A stretch of 64,000 bases of DNA from Daucus carota subsp. sativus (GCF_001625215.2 NC_030383.2:49782380-49846379), one strand, 5' to 3'; numbered from the stretch's first letter, positions 12,296-28,285 are shown. Translations and numbers: made by a program. Notes: generated from the letters alone by a model not told the origin.

Positions 12296-13665
12296 TTGAT
12301 CCCGCTTGGGTGGTGATTCTTACAGCTTTTTGAGCTTCACACCGGCCCACAAAACGGGGCGGGTCCTCACTGTATGTATCTATCTATATCTGTATGTATA
12401 GATATATTGGGTGGAAGAAATAGAGACAACGAAGAAGAGGGTACGAAGATAGGCCGATGTTCGAACAACCCACCTCGAACTTCGTGAAACTGAAGAGGAA
12501 TCTTGCCACAAAACCTCAGATTAAACAACTGTGTTTCTCTAAAAGTAAGTTGCAATTTATTTATAACATGTCATAAATTAATAATTCTGTTATTAATAAA
12601 TCTCAATTTTTGTGCTTAATTTGACTAGACCAATAGGCTTCAATTTTATTTTCTTAAATTTTCCTGAAAATTTAATGACATGTCAATATTTTTGACATTT
12701 ATAAATTTTTAATCATCTCAATTAGCAAGTATTTTGAAATTAAATATTAGAAGAGGTTTGATACTTAAGTGATAAAAAGTTTTAGTCATGTCAAAACAAA
12801 AACAAAGTAATGAACCAATGTGGTGTGGAAAATATTTATGAGTGGACTTTTTACCTAATATATTCCCTTTACCCTATGATATGTCTCCGTGAATAGAACT
12901 TGTTTATTCTGTTATTTGGTGCGGCTGGCAGCCGCAGCCGCTTATACAGCTGTTTGCCTAAAGAATTTTATGACTCGTTTTCTGATTTATAACCTGTTTA
13001 TTTAAAAGAAATTATAACTCATTTTCCAATTTATAAGTCAAAATATAATAGTTAAAAACTCTAAACTAGTTTAGTAATTTATTTTTATATTTAAAATTTG
13101 ATTTTATAAAAATATAAAAATCATTTATAATATTTTATTACTATCTAATAACTTTTTTACCTGACAATTTATAAATAAAAAAATTATCCCAACATGAAAA
13201 AAAAACTACTACTTTTCATTTATAAATAATTTTTTACTTGTTAACCCCTCTTTGAAACTAAGCTAAATGGAGTGTATATCATCAACCTGTAGCACCTTCT
13301 TACTTATTATATAACAAAGATGATGCTCACTAAATTTTGAGTGAGTTCATATTATTTGTAATTTAACCATGCATAGCACATCATCCGTGTTTAACCACTT
13401 TGTAGCACATTGATCCATGTATAAAATGGTTAAAATGTAATAGAGTCATTTCATATTACTTTGAATCAGTTTTGGTTTGTGGTTGTTTGAATGACTTGCA
13501 CAGGAGGGAGGAAAGCTTGCTGGTACTGATCAAGAACTTGACAGAATTGCCGGCATACATGGCTTCTCAAAGCCTTTATTATTATCAAAATACAGTTATC
13601 AGTAACTTAGAACTGCTACATTTTCCCATTTACCAACCAAAAGACGGAAAAGTGTGTGCTGTTGT
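12296..13665. other. Spacer: PEX3 promoter/5' UTR and beta-glucosidase 3' side
   Basis: 12296-12560 is probably the PEX3 5' leader and core promoter. The remainder is AT-rich. A GC-rich inverted motif (GGCTGGCAGCCGCAGCCG) near 12921 stands out but I cannot assign it. The 77-codon plus ORF at 13472-13705 overlaps the last beta-glucosidase exon in antisense and is not credible. Confidence 0.5.
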
Positions 13666-16795
<3,130 letters not shown>

Positions 16796-16870
16796 GAAAC
16801 ACACAAAGAGAACTTGAGCTTGGCTTAAAACACTCTATATATTTTAAGGAAGTGTCACATAACAGTGCTG

Positions 16871-16880
16871 CTATTTATAG
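16871..16880 (-). promoter_or_regulatory. TATA box of the beta-glucosidase gene
   Basis: On the minus strand the sequence reads CTATAAATAG, a near-consensus plant TATA box, about 75 bases upstream of the chosen ATG at 16795. Confidence 0.65.
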
Positions 16881-18788
16881 AATAACAAGATAAAGGTGAA
16901 GATAATGTTCTGCTAAGAAGTTTATCTTAAAATTTTCATGAATCATGGTTGTGAAGTCCTGCCTGTAATAATAGAAATGGAAGGTATTATTGGAGGGCCT
17001 CCTTTGTAACTTGCAAGGCAGGCCAGTGTCACCCTCTGCCATTTTTAGACATTAGTAATTAAAAATAAATATTGTTTTTCTTACATGAGTCATGCATTTT
17101 ATTAACCAATTCGAGTAAAATATGAAGGTGATATGATTGAAGTAGACTCCTCGTGAAAAACTTGGGCTGTTAGGACTTAGGAAGTTATTTTTGTCGATAA
17201 TTGGAATCACTTTTTAACATTTTTCTTATTATAAAAAGTTATTCGGTTTTTGTAGTGACACTAAAATCCACAAGTTTAACTTATTTTGATTGGTTCTTGT
17301 TTTTTAATAATGATGGACCCTCTACATATACAACAATCACACCGATCAAAATGTCTCGAATTTATAAAATTTAGTAAACAGCAGACCTACGAAGTTGCGG
17401 TATTGAATAGCAAACTCCAATTTCCGATTGTCACAAGGATGCAACATTATTTGGTCCCTAACTAGTTCTGTTTTGAGCCTTTGGCTTGTTGGGACAATGG
17501 TGCTGAAAGTTTGGTCCATAATTCATAAAGCTGATGTAACAAGTACTTTGGTCCTAACAGAATACATAGGAAACATATGACTAGCCTAGTAAAATCAAAT
17601 TTGAATTGCATCTCTATATTTTTATATCTGATGCATATGACCTCATACCCACCAATTCTAGGGAGGGGATTATTGAGTTAGGAATAAATCTGAAACTAAA
17701 ATGGTGAACACAAACAAAGAATTGTAACCTCAAATAAAATAATAAAGTGGTGAACACTAGCGAAGAATAGTTATCTCAAATAAAACAATCGTTTAGACAC
17801 TGTTAAGCAACTGCTCGTGAGTTTTTCATTATTTCAATGAATACATCCATTCATACGATCTATTCACAAACACAATTTTCCAATCCATTATTTCAATGAT
17901 AGATCCGATCCATTCATATAACCTATTCACAAACACAATTTTCCAATCTAGAACCACATTACTTGCTCGATGTGGAAAGCGGCAGTAAAACTCATCCATA
18001 TTAAATAATGAGGAAGTAGTGGATGTAATAGGATATATATTATTATAAAATTGAGATAAAGAAAAAAAAGTAGTTGGTGTAATATTGTTTTATATTATTA
18101 AAAATTATTACTTTTGGTATGCATAGAATTGGACATCCCAAAATATAAACCGTATATAAATGAATGGAAAAGTATTACTTTCTGTAAAAAGAATCCTGGG
18201 TTCACAACACAAGGTTTTATATATTATGCAAGCAAAATTAGAGATGGTACATAGAACAATGGTCTAAAAGTGTGGCAGCCTACCATTAGCAACAATAGCT
18301 CCAGGTTGTTTATTGCATTCACTGAGCTGTGAGAAGAGACTAGAGACGGCTCAATTGAAGACATGCCAGGCGCTACGGAGGCAACCGGTGTACAGCATAT
18401 TACTTTTAAACACATTGTAACAGTCAAAGGCAAAACAGAGACAATATGAGAACTACACTGCACCACTGTTTGTGTCAAAAGATTATTGTTGGAGGAATGA
18501 TACATATACTTCGATTGTTATGCACTAAAAGTTATAATGTGCCGCGTAAACTCATCCACGTCAGTGTTTAACTGTTGAATAGCATGAATATGGGGAGTTG
18601 CCAAGTTCATTTGTCCAAGTAGAAAATTTCAAATATCTCGACATCTCCCATTCCTACAAATATTGAATGATTTCTCGAATTATATTACATACAAACAGAC
18701 TTGAGAGGTTGTAAGTCGCGGAGATTCTGAAGAAGTTTGGGAACTTGTTTAACTGGAGAAACCCACTTCGGAATGTACATTTTCAACT
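16881..18788. other. Spacer between beta-glucosidase promoter and SSU72 3' end
   Basis: AT-rich, with a duplicated 60-base block at 17827-17948 and the probable SSU72 3' UTR at about 18500-18788. The 93-codon minus ORF at 18224-18505 has no recognisable domain. I see no gene here. Confidence 0.5.
17827..17948. repeat. Tandem duplication of about 60 bp
   Basis: Two copies (about 17827-17885 and 17886-17948) share CATTATTTCAATGA and CTATTCACAAACACAATTTT, with small differences between them. Confidence 0.75.
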
Positions 18789-20949
18789 TCAGTAGAATGA
18801 GATACTGTACACAAGTTTCCGCCGATGCTGCCTCTCGAAATTGAAAATTATCTCATCAATTTTATCCACCCAATTTTCAGTTGCTTCAAGCTGGGCAGGA
18901 ATTGCGCACAGTGCACTTGATCAATTATGAGAACCAACGAAAGTCAAAAGTTCTATGACATGACAAAAGACACAACACACATACCTCTTGGCACAAAACT
19001 AGAGTAAGACGACCTCCTGTGGCTGCCTCCTCGTGATTGTCTTTCACTTCCAAGTTGATCACTAGAACAGGTTTCATAAGAATGTGATCCCTGCTGTTGA
19101 GATCTGCGTAACGGTTTTGCAAAAATTAGAACAAGTGCTAGATCTTAAGAACATCAAGCACTATACAGATAACCCAAATAAGCATTAATACTCATAGTGC
19201 CAATAAAAATATAGCTAGTAGTTTAAAATTCATAATGGAGAACTAAGTATGATCCATACCCAAGTGCTAAAAAATGCAAATGAAAACTTAATGAGATCCT
19301 CCAATGATATTATACCCCAAACTAAGATTTAGGCTGTGATACAATTATAGTTTTAACAACATTACTTGTTACCTCAGAATTTTGTATTGTATTCAGATCA
19401 GAAAAGTTCACTTAGTTCAAGTATTAATATGCTCAGAATATTGCATGACTATTGTTTTATTCCTTTCTAGTATCCTGTCCAAGTGTCCAAGAATCCAACT
19501 CTGATTAACCCGAAGAGACAAAGTAACATAAGGTAAGCCTTGTATCTAACACTATGAGTGTAGAGGTAAGCCTTGTAGGATATTTACACTATACTCTTTG
19601 CTGTGGCTTTAGTAAAATTTATGTCAGCCTGAAGATTCAACCTTTACACCTTGTCGCAAGTATTACTTGCATGAAAGTTGAGTGGTGGCGAGGTGCCTAT
19701 TGAGGGGCGCACATGGGTATAATAACGGCTAACAAGCTGTTGACCTACTCATGGAGTTGCCTAAAATTGTTTAGATAGTTATTTGGGCCGTGACAAGAAA
19801 TTTGACATTGTTAAGGATAATAAGCTTACTGGCCCAACCTGAAGAGGAATACATCTGGTATCATTTTTCATTCTCCTTGATGCTCTTGTCTGTCTAACAA
19901 GAGCACAAGGCAATATACTCATAGATTACATAAAGATTATTGTTTCTAATAGATGTGTGAAACTGTGAGTTACTTTTGAAAAACACTTTAGAGGAGAAGA
20001 AACACAATTCTATACTACTGTTCCCAGTGAATCTTCAATATAAAAGAATGGGGCATAACCAAGTGTACATGCTTATCCCAAGCGCAAGAGGGTTTAAAAT
20101 TCGGTACTCATTAATCCCCTCCGTCAAGTTTGATACACATTTATACTAACAGTACACTAAGGTATCTCAAATCTTGGTTTTGGTATGACTAGTTCACACA
20201 CACAACAGTTGTAGAATCTATATATATTCCATCTATACAGAATCTAATATAACACAATTTCCACAACATCAATTTCGGAACATCCAGAGTAATTATATGA
20301 ACGAGAACTGGTACACAAAACATATATCTTAAAGGTACACCAACCTTCCATGACCATATCAAAAACCTTCTCCTCGAACGTAATGACAACATCAAAAACA
20401 CCATCAGCTGCATTATCTTGCCAGCGTTGAGGAGCGGTTTTCACTCCAAGGTTCCTCTTTAGCATTGGCAATATACCATTACGTTTGTACCTTTAAAATA
20501 GTTAAGATTCCACAATACACTATCCAAAACCACAAATAACACACACAATCAACATCATTTTTCTTAATCAATTCATATAAACACTTACTCACTTCACATT
20601 ACGCATTAATTAGAAAATATAACTACATTGTAACAACTCAAGAAATTAATAAGATTAACATCTAAACTCGATAAGCAAATAATCTCGATAAAATAATAAA
20701 ACTGTAATGTATAATAAAAAGAAAGAGAGGATACAATTCAGGATCTTTACGGCGCAATTCATCAAACATGTGTTTATAAGGGGTACCAAATTCGTAGACA
20801 TTTGGTTCTCTGATAGAGGGACCAGGGAGCTTAACGTGAGCGCCTGTTCCGTACGACGCAACATCGAAACCCTCGCGTTTGAGAACAAAATGAGCCTCCA
20901 TGCTTCGATTCTGATTGGATGAACACACCATCGCGTATCGCTTTGTCAT
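18789..20949 (-). CDS. SSU72: SSU72, RNA polymerase II CTD Ser5-phosphatase
   Basis: Four exons: 20949-20735, 20490-20345, 19103-18985 and 18890-18789, joining to 193 residues, the size of plant SSU72. Residues 9-16 are CSSNQNRS, the CX5RS phosphatase signature with catalytic Cys9 and Arg15. GTGAHVKLPGPS, FGTPYKHMFDELRRKDPELY and RWQDNAADGVFDVV are diagnostic. The segment NLEVKDNHEEA should hold the general-acid Asp. The end KLVYSISFY matches the conserved C-terminus. Known role: dephosphorylates Ser5-P of the Pol II C-terminal domain and acts in 3'-end processing and termination in the nucleus. The ATG at 20949 fits the family N-terminus (MTKRYAMVCSSN). All key residues are present. Intron 2 (20344-19104) is the longest. 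Confidence 0.96.
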
Positions 20950-21118
20950 TGTCCCTTCGGTTTGAATTTCTAATTTGGGGGTTAGGGTTTTTGTTCTTTA
21001 GAACACAGGGGTTTAGTGTTTGTGTCAAGGTTTTTTGATTTTCCCCTTCACAGGCAACGGAGGTCAGAGCATCTTGTTGGCTGTTGCCTAAAACTGATTC
21101 GCTAAATTCTAACTCACT
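20950..21118. other. SSU72 5' leader and promoter-proximal region
   Basis: Short sequence upstream of the SSU72 ATG, before the foldback insertion at 21128. The presumed promoter therefore has a transposon inserted within about 180 bases of the start codon. No clear TATA box. Confidence 0.45.
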
Positions 21119-21127
21119 TTTTTTTAA

Positions 21128-21651
21128 AGGTTAATTATCTAATTGGGCACTCACTTCACACCAATATATCATTCGGGACATTCTCGAATTTTCGGTCTCA
21201 TTTGAAACACCATTTTCAGAAATTGTTTCAGTTATAAAAATAAAATGATAATTTGAAAACAAATCGACAGATTGAGAAGTGTTGCTCGTGGAGTTTTAAC
21301 ATAGTAGACTGTAGAGATTATGTAGATAAGATTAATTGAATTTATGCGTCCAAAAAATGGGTAAAATTGATGGTGGAAGAGATGGGTTATGAAGAACCTT
21401 AAAAATCAATATATAGTCATTTTTTGGACACGGAAATTCAATTAATCGTGCCTGAATAATCTCTATAGCCTACTGTGTTAAAGCCTCGTGAGTAAAACTT
21501 CTCAAGCTATCGATTTATTTTCAAATTTAACATTTTATTTTTAAGAATGATACATTTTTTTGAAAACGATGTTTCAAATAAAACCGAAAATTCGAGAGTG
21601 TCCCGGATGATATATTGGTGTGAAGTGAGTGCCCAATTAGATAATTAACCC
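21128..21651. mobile_element. Mutator-type foldback MITE with 9-bp TSD
   Basis: The two halves (about 21128-21385 and 21405-21651) are inverted copies. The ends read AGGTTAATTATCTAATTGGG and its complement (with CCC at the right end). A 9-base direct repeat, TTTTTTTAA, flanks it exactly (21119-21127 and 21652-21660). Long inverted arms with a 9-bp target duplication are typical of Mutator-like non-autonomous elements. It sits about 180 bases upstream of the SSU72 start codon. Confidence 0.75.
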
Positions 21652-21839
21652 TTTTTTTAATATATATGTAATTTGATACTTAGTAGTATTAATTATATCT
21701 GTTATTTATATTTAAAAAATAATATTTTTTTTGACAAAATTTAAAAAATAATATTATTATTATTTTTTTTTTGACAAATATAATTATTATTAAGATTTAA
21801 GATTTTAATAAATAAATATAATTATCAATCATCAATCAA

Positions 21840-22666
21840 TCAATATACTTATATAAAGGGGAAGCGAGGGACGTGTAGGTGGCGGCGCCTCTCAAATAGC
21901 TCCGTTCTATTTTTCTAATTTTCTGGAATTTTTGGATTAAACATATTAAAAATTAGAATACTTTTTTTAATTTCGGGTATATTCGAAACAAGTTTCAAAA
22001 CTACTTTTTTTAAATATGAACATAAAATCAGTCTGCCTTTTTTACTATAAAAATTATCAGAAGAAAGTTTCAAAACTACCTTTTGCAATATATCAAAATA
22101 AAAATTACCGACTTTAATAAATATAAATATCAAATCAGAATTTGAAACTTCTTTACAATTATTTTGATACCAAAAAAGGCTTTTCTCTTCCAAGACTATG
22201 ACCATATGTTTGGAAAAGATGTATATCAAAAACAGTTGGAAAAAGCTTTCCTATTTGTTCAGTTCAAGCAAATGAAGGCATTAAAAAAAATAAAGGTTTT
22301 TGCAAGAAATGGTGGTTATAGACCGTTATCAAATCCATGATGTTTTTATTGACAACCAATTCAAAAAAATTGGAGGAGGGTAACAATGTCAGACATGATT
22401 ACTTTTTAAAAAGAAACCAAAAATAAGATATGTCGTACCTTAAATCGTTAATTACAAGTAGATCTTTTTTTTTTTCACTCTTGAATTATAGTCAAATTTT
22501 GCAATTTTATATAGTAGTATTGGTATTGCATCGAGATGTATATAATATAAAATTTATTTTATTCTACAAAATCATTAATATAATTTTTATAGACCGCCAT
22601 AAATATTAATATTATATCATTAATATAAATTTTATAGGCCGCCGCAACGCGCGGCTTCTCAACTAG
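21840..22666 (+). mobile_element. Non-autonomous Helitron, copy 1
   Basis: Begins TC (TCAATATACTTATATAAAGG) after an A, and ends CTAG before a T, as Helitrons do. Eleven or so bases before the end lies a GC-rich hairpin (GCCGC..GCGGC at about 22639-22656). A short GC-rich 5' block (GAAGCGAGGGACGTGTAGGT) is shared with the next copies. No helicase ORF is present. Confidence 0.8.
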
Positions 22667-23616
22667 TCAATATGCTTATATAAAGGAGAAGCGAGCGGCG
22701 TGTAGGTGGCGCCTCTCACATCGCTTCGTTATATTTTTCTAATTTTCTGGAATTTAGGGAAAAAGAATATAATCTGACATGATATTGATGGATGATATCA
22801 ATAAATTAACTATTAGTGATGTATGTTTGTTGGTTATTCTTTTATAATATTTGTTTTGTTCATCGGACATGTTTGTTGTTAACTTTTTATATGATTTATT
22901 TTGTATACAGGAAAATATGGTGGAGAAGCGAGGGGCGTGTAGGTGGCGTCACATTGCTCCGTTCTATCTTTCTAATTTCTGGATGAAAAATATCAAAAAT
23001 CAGAACTACCGTTCTTAGTTTCGGGTAGATTAGAAGCAAGTCTGAGAATCTGATTTTGTTTTATATTATTTACGGAATATAGTAGTTTGAAAGTTTTAAT
23101 CAGATTTAGTTTCAGATTATTTAATTATGGAAAAGAGTAGCACACAAGTCTATCTGCGCCTATAAGTACCCCCATATATCGTAAGGTTTTGAATCATCTA
23201 AACACAACCTCCTCTCTCTCAATACTGCAACCTCACAGATTTAAGTTAGATGTTTTTGTGCACAATCAATCCAAAAAAATTGGCGGAAAGTGACAATGTA
23301 AGAACATGATTACTTTTAAAAAAAACACAAACATAATTAAGATTCATCGTGCTTCAAATTGTTAATTATCTGTATAAATTTATTTTCATTTTTTTCACCA
23401 TGAATCATAATCCAATTTTTCAATTTTATATATTAGTATTGGTATTACATCAAGGTTTTTTATAATATAAAATTTATTTTATCCTACAAATATTAATTTT
23501 GAAACGTTAATATAGTTTTTATAAACAACCACAAAATTATTTTATTTTACAAATATTAATATTTAATCATTAATATGATTTTTATAGGCCGCCGCAACGC
23601 GCGGCTTCTCAACTAG
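22667..23616 (+). mobile_element. Non-autonomous Helitron, copy 2, abutting copy 1
   Basis: Starts TCAATATGCTTATATAAAGG directly after the CTAG end of copy 1, and ends with the same hairpin plus CTAG at 23613-23616. Its 3' half is clearly homologous to copy 1. It contains a second internal copy of the 5' GC-rich block (GAGAAGCGAGGGGCGTGTAG, near 22922), a remnant of another Helitron start. Confidence 0.8.
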
Positions 23617-23760
23617 TATACTTATATAAGCAGAAGTGAGTGGCGTGTAGGTGGCGCCTCTCAAGTAACTCCGTTCTATTTTTCTGATTTTCTGCATAGA
23701 GCTCCGTTCTATTTTTCTAATTTTTTTGAAATTTTTAGATGATAATTATCAAAAATAAAA
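23617..23760 (+). mobile_element. Truncated third Helitron 5' end
   Basis: Begins TATACTTATATAAGCAGAAG right after the CTAG of copy 2, with the same GTGTAGGTGGCGCC block and CTCCGTTCTATTTTTCT, the latter duplicated. No hairpin/CTAG terminus follows, so the copy is truncated. The right boundary is uncertain. Confidence 0.6.
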
Positions 23761-25640
23761 ATTATCTTTTTTAGTTTCGGAATATTGGAAGCAAGTTTCA
23801 GAACTGCTTTTTTCAAAATCTGGAATTTTTGAATGAAAAATATTAAAAATAAAAACTACATTTTTTAGTTTCGGATTTATTTGAAACAAGTTTCAGAACT
23901 ATATTTTTTAAAATATCAAAAATAATATCTACTTATCTTTTTTAGCATCAAAATTATTAGAAAAAAATCTCAAATTATGTTTTAATTATGATAATTCTCC
24001 CTCTCGCTCTATATCTCATTATTTATATAGTTTTCTTAACCTCCGAATTCACCGCAATACAAAGAATACATGGGAATACAATAATGTACTCCATAGGCGT
24101 CTAGCAGGCTCATCCTGGATAAGATGATCAAAGCGAAAATTCAGGACACCACTGCTCTAGAGACATCAAAGTTTTTTACACACATAGTATATAATGTAGT
24201 GGTGGTTTTTTCAGAAAACCACTACTCCGGAGACACCAATTTTTTTATTTTTTTTTACATACATAGTATATAATGTATGCTATTTATCTTAAAACAATAT
24301 TTTTAATTATATTATTGTATAATTTAAATGTATATAAATTGATCTTTTATCATCTTGAAAAATAGAGATACTATTTTTATTTTAATCGTCAAATCGTCGT
24401 AATTTGAAAGTAAAAAACTGACAGAAAGAGACAATGCAACAAAAATAGAAAGGAGCAGGAGAAGTGAGCACGTAAATAAGGTGTAGATCGCAGAATTGGA
24501 CATGGCTTGCTTCACACCAACCACAATAATGCAAGTGAAGAAGAAGCTTCCAGTCAACTTGCTCCAATTTCAGCCTCACGTCACTGCTCCAATAGGCCCC
24601 GTACCTAGTCGCCTGTTCTAGAAATTTTGCGAGTTCTATATTCATTATAAATATTTCCCCACATGCATGCATTATCATTTTTAAATATGTATCACATTGT
24701 AGTGTAACCAAAATGATCAAATATGATTAGAATTTGTTTATATTATATTATTAATAAATTTAGAAATTATATTACTAAAATGCATGACTAATTTGTTTTA
24801 ATTTAACTTTGATACTTCTGTGAAAATTTAATATTAATAAAAAAAATATCAACTTAACTATTAAAATGCCAGAATACAAATAACCAACTAGAATTAGAGA
24901 TAATTTCCGGATTAATAAATTTACGTCATGATATTTCTATCAACTTTGCAGGAATACTATAACTATGTTTTATTTAATAATTTAGCATTTTTCAAAGTAA
25001 AAGAATAGACCATAGCAAGTTAAAAAACCAATATAAAACATAATAAACGACATTGGGATTTCACAAAATCTCAAAATAAATTATATTATCATAGAACAAT
25101 TTTTTTAGATATATGGATAAAAGTTACTAACTTTTATTTATCAAAAGGAAAAATTACTAATTTTCCTTTTCAAAACTATGAGCTATTTGGGTTAAATTAA
25201 AATAAATGACTTCTCATTTAAATTAAATAAGTGAAATAGAAATGAGAAACAAATAATTTAATAAAATGTTTGGAAAAAAGTAGAAGTCAGGAGCAGCTTC
25301 TGCGAACCAAACAAGTCCTAAATACCCGGTTCTTTGGATGCGTGTAGTCGTGTAGAATACAAAATTTTTAAAATGAATTACTGTAAAATTTTACCAAAAA
25401 GAATTTGGAGTTACAGTTTTGTGAAAAAAAGGGAAAATTGTAGCCAGAAAATAAAATTGCAGTCCCGTGTAGAATTAAAACAGCAGCAGTGTGTGTCTAG
25501 CTTTGAAACCACACGTTGCTCACACACACATATACACACAATATCCCAATATATATATCGCGTTGGCCGGCGAATAACGTACTCAATTATTACAATTTGC
25601 AACCCAATTCTCAATTCAACAACTCATCCTTTCTTCTCCC
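23761..25640. other. Spacer upstream of the UV-B protein gene
   Basis: AT-rich non-coding DNA. A duplicated block of about 85 bases lies at about 24140-24280 (two copies of an ACCACT..GAGACA phrase followed by CATAGTATATAATGTA). The right part (about 25300-25640) is the promoter region of the UV-B gene. The 112-codon minus ORF at 24382-24720 matches no family I know. Confidence 0.5.
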
Positions 25641-25644
25641 TCTG

Positions 25645-25652
25645 TATATAAA
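25645..25652 (+). promoter_or_regulatory. TATA box of the UV-B-induced protein gene
   Basis: TATATAAA about 60 bases upstream of a leader that runs into a 5' UTR intron donor at 25705. Spacing is plausible for a plant core promoter. Confidence 0.6.
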
Positions 25653-25704
25653 CACACCCCATTTTCATCACAAGCTTTATAAACCCATTTCGTTTTTCAA
25701 TCAG

Positions 25705-25802
25705 GTATTTTGATTTAACTCATTTAACTCAATTTGTTTGTTTTTCTTGTTTTTGTTGATTTAATTTTGGGTTTTTAATTTTGGGTTTTGTTGTGATTGT
25801 AG
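25705..25802 (+). other. 5' UTR intron of the UV-B-induced protein gene
   Basis: CAATCAG|GTATTT donor at 25705 and TGATTGTAG acceptor ending at 25802, one base before the A preceding the ATG at 25804. The intron is T-rich, as leader introns often are. Read from splice signals alone. Confidence 0.6.
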
Positions 25803-25803
25803 A

Positions 25804-27957
25804 ATGGAAACAGCTACTGCTCTGGGATCTTCATCTGTTGGTGTTGTTTCCGGGTCTTTTTCTAGATCCGGGTTTCCCATTTCGACCCGGCCCGATTTTG
25901 TTCGATTTAGCTCCACTTCTTCTTGGTCTAAGGTACTTTGACTTTCTTTGTCTTTGACTTTCTTTATCTTTGTATGGATGAAATGCTTGTGTGTGATGTT
26001 GTGGGAGGTTAGTTTATTGGTTAGGTAGTGATTGGACCATAAAGATTGAATCTTTCTGTTTTTTGCTATTAAAAATTGGTACTTTTTTTATTGTGATCTG
26101 ATTTAGTTTCAGACTTCTAATGTCGAATTGTGTTGTTCACTTGTTATAAACCAATTTAACGACGAAATTAGTTTATGAATTTGTGTATATTCAATGTAGC
26201 TTGAAGGGAAATTTGGTATCTAAGCTTGCAAGGTTGTTATGGTTTTTTGATATGATTATTTGGTTGTGTATTTGTATATGTGTTGTGCATCTATTTAGAT
26301 GTTCTGCCCGAGTGATCAGAGCTCGAGCAATCAGCAAGTTGGTGACTTTATGAGTTTATGTTATGGACTTCTGTTTTTTGACTTGTATGAAGAATAGGGA
26401 TTATGCACCCATTGTTTGGGTTACAAATGTTCTTGTGGAAGCATGTTCCGCTTATAATTTAACTTTAATCTGATGGAACAATTTTTGCGTAGAATGATAT
26501 AACTGTTAATAGATAGATTGTGCAAAGTAGCTCTTTGACATGTCATTAAGTGGCTTTCTGTCATGTTGAAATTCTAATCGGAGGCATCTTTTGATGAGTG
26601 GTTGTTGGGACTGATTGTTAATGTGAAATTTTATGTTCTTATATTGACGAGTTTTTTCTTATATTGACCCCTTTCGTCTGAATAGAATAGAAGGTTTTTT
26701 TTTGATATTCAAATTTATTTGACCTTCAGCAGCATCTACCCCATTCTTACTCCAAGTCACTTCGTTGGGGATTGTCTGTTGGGAGCAAGAAGAGGCACGG
26801 TGCAATCAAAGCATCACTGTCTTCTGATTCAACAGGACCGGCACCTTCAATTGCTCCGCTGAAGCTGGAATCTCCAGTTGGGCAGTTTCTGTCTGAGATC
26901 TTAAATAGCCACCCCCATTTGCTTCCTGCTGCAGCTGAACAGCAACTTGAGCAGCTACAGATTGACCGGGATACCGAAAAACAGAAAGAAGACCCTACTA
27001 AGACGGGGACTGACCTAGTATTATACAGGTAACATATTGTTGAACTACTTAACAATAATGTTAATTATCTCTTGTGTAAATTTTTGAACATCAGTGACTA
27101 ACTAATTTATTAATACCGTTTTGACAATCAGGAGAATCGCGGAGCTAAAGGATAATGAAAGGAAAAAAGCTTTGGAAGAGATCTTATATGCATTGATAGT
27201 GCAGAAGTTCATGGATGCCAATGTTTCTTTAGTTCCTACCTTGGATCCATCATCGGGGCGAGTTGACACATGGCCCCGTCAAGATGAGAAACTTGAGCAA
27301 CTTCATTCTCCAGAAGCCAATGAAATGATCCAGAACCACTTAACTTTTATTTTAGGAAATCGACTGGGTGATTCTTTATCTGTTGCTCAGATAAGCAAAC
27401 TAAAGGTTGGCCAGGTTTATGCAGCATCAGTGATGTATGGATATTTTCTTAAGCGGATTGACCAGAGGTTTCAGCTTGAGAAGACAATGAAAATCCTGCC
27501 AGAGGGGAATGCTGAAGAGACCCACATTGAACAAGTTACCGGGGATGAGACAAGGCCTAATGCCAATAACGTTAGTAATTCTTTTAAGAATGCGCCACCA
27601 CACCCAGAGGCGCCATCCTGGTCTGGTGTTATGGGCCCTGGGGGTGTAGCTGACGGAATAAAACCATCTCGACTGAGAACGTATGTGATGTCATTTGATG
27701 CTGAGACCCTACAAAGATATGCAAGCATAAGATCTAAAGAGGCCATCAGCATCGTTGAGAAACACACAGAAGCCTTATTTGGTAAACCTGAAGTTGTTAT
27801 CACTCCTGAAGGTAGAGTTGATTCCTCTAAAGATGAAAACATTACAATTAGCTTGGGTGGTCTTAGACGACTCGTTCTGGAGGCTGTGACATTTGGTTCT
27901 TTCCTTTGGGATGTTGAGAGCCATGTCGATTCAAGGTACCATTTTGTTGCAAATTAA
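25804..27957 (+). CDS. UV-B-induced protein, chloroplastic (DUF760; At3g17800-like)
   Basis: Three coding exons: 25804-25932, 26730-27028 and 27132-27957, giving 417 residues. The N-terminus (METATALGSSSVGVVSGSFS, Ser-rich and poor in acidic residues) looks like a chloroplast transit peptide. The rest holds two DUF760-type segments: one starts around FLSEILNSHPHLLPAAAEQQ, and the other spans the long third exon (YALIVQKFMDANVSLVP, VGQVYAASVMYGYFLKRIDQ). The C-terminus FGSFLWDVESHVDSRYHFV matches the Arabidopsis protein annotated as UV-B-induced. Biochemical function is unknown; plastid location is known for the family. The gene is intact, and a 98-base leader intron is predicted. It is one of five genes supporting microsynteny with Arabidopsis chromosome 3. 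Confidence 0.93.
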
Positions 27958-28285
27958 GCCTTTCATCGACGACTGGCAAGGACAGAAGCCATGGTGCTAC
28001 TCCCTAGTTTAAGAAGTTATTAGTACTGAAATAGGGTACAAACCTAAAAAAACCGATTCACCTGTATATAAAGTACGGTTTGCTTAAAGACGCTGTAGTT
28101 TAATACATCGTTCATATAACTTTGTTGTAGGGATAAATGACCGTCTCGAGCTTGGCCAAAATGGGATGATTGAATTTTTATTTTTTTTAAGGCAAATTAG
28201 AACACTGAAATCTTGAGCAATTTTCTACCTGTACCCTCATATTGTTTAACTTAGTATGCTTGAAAAATTACTTAAATATGCTCTT
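27958..28285. other. 3' UTR and spacer after the UV-B gene
   Basis: Downstream of the stop codon the first 150-200 bases are probably 3' UTR. The rest is AT-rich up to the transposon edge at 28286. No gene seen. Confidence 0.5.

Noticed and set aside
24382..24720. 112-codon minus ORF (and an overlapping 77-codon ORF)
   Set aside because: No recognised domain, no splice context and Cys/His content not arranged in a known motif; could be a gene fragment but unsupported.
27471..27842. 123-codon minus ORF
   Set aside because: Antisense of the third exon of the UV-B protein gene.
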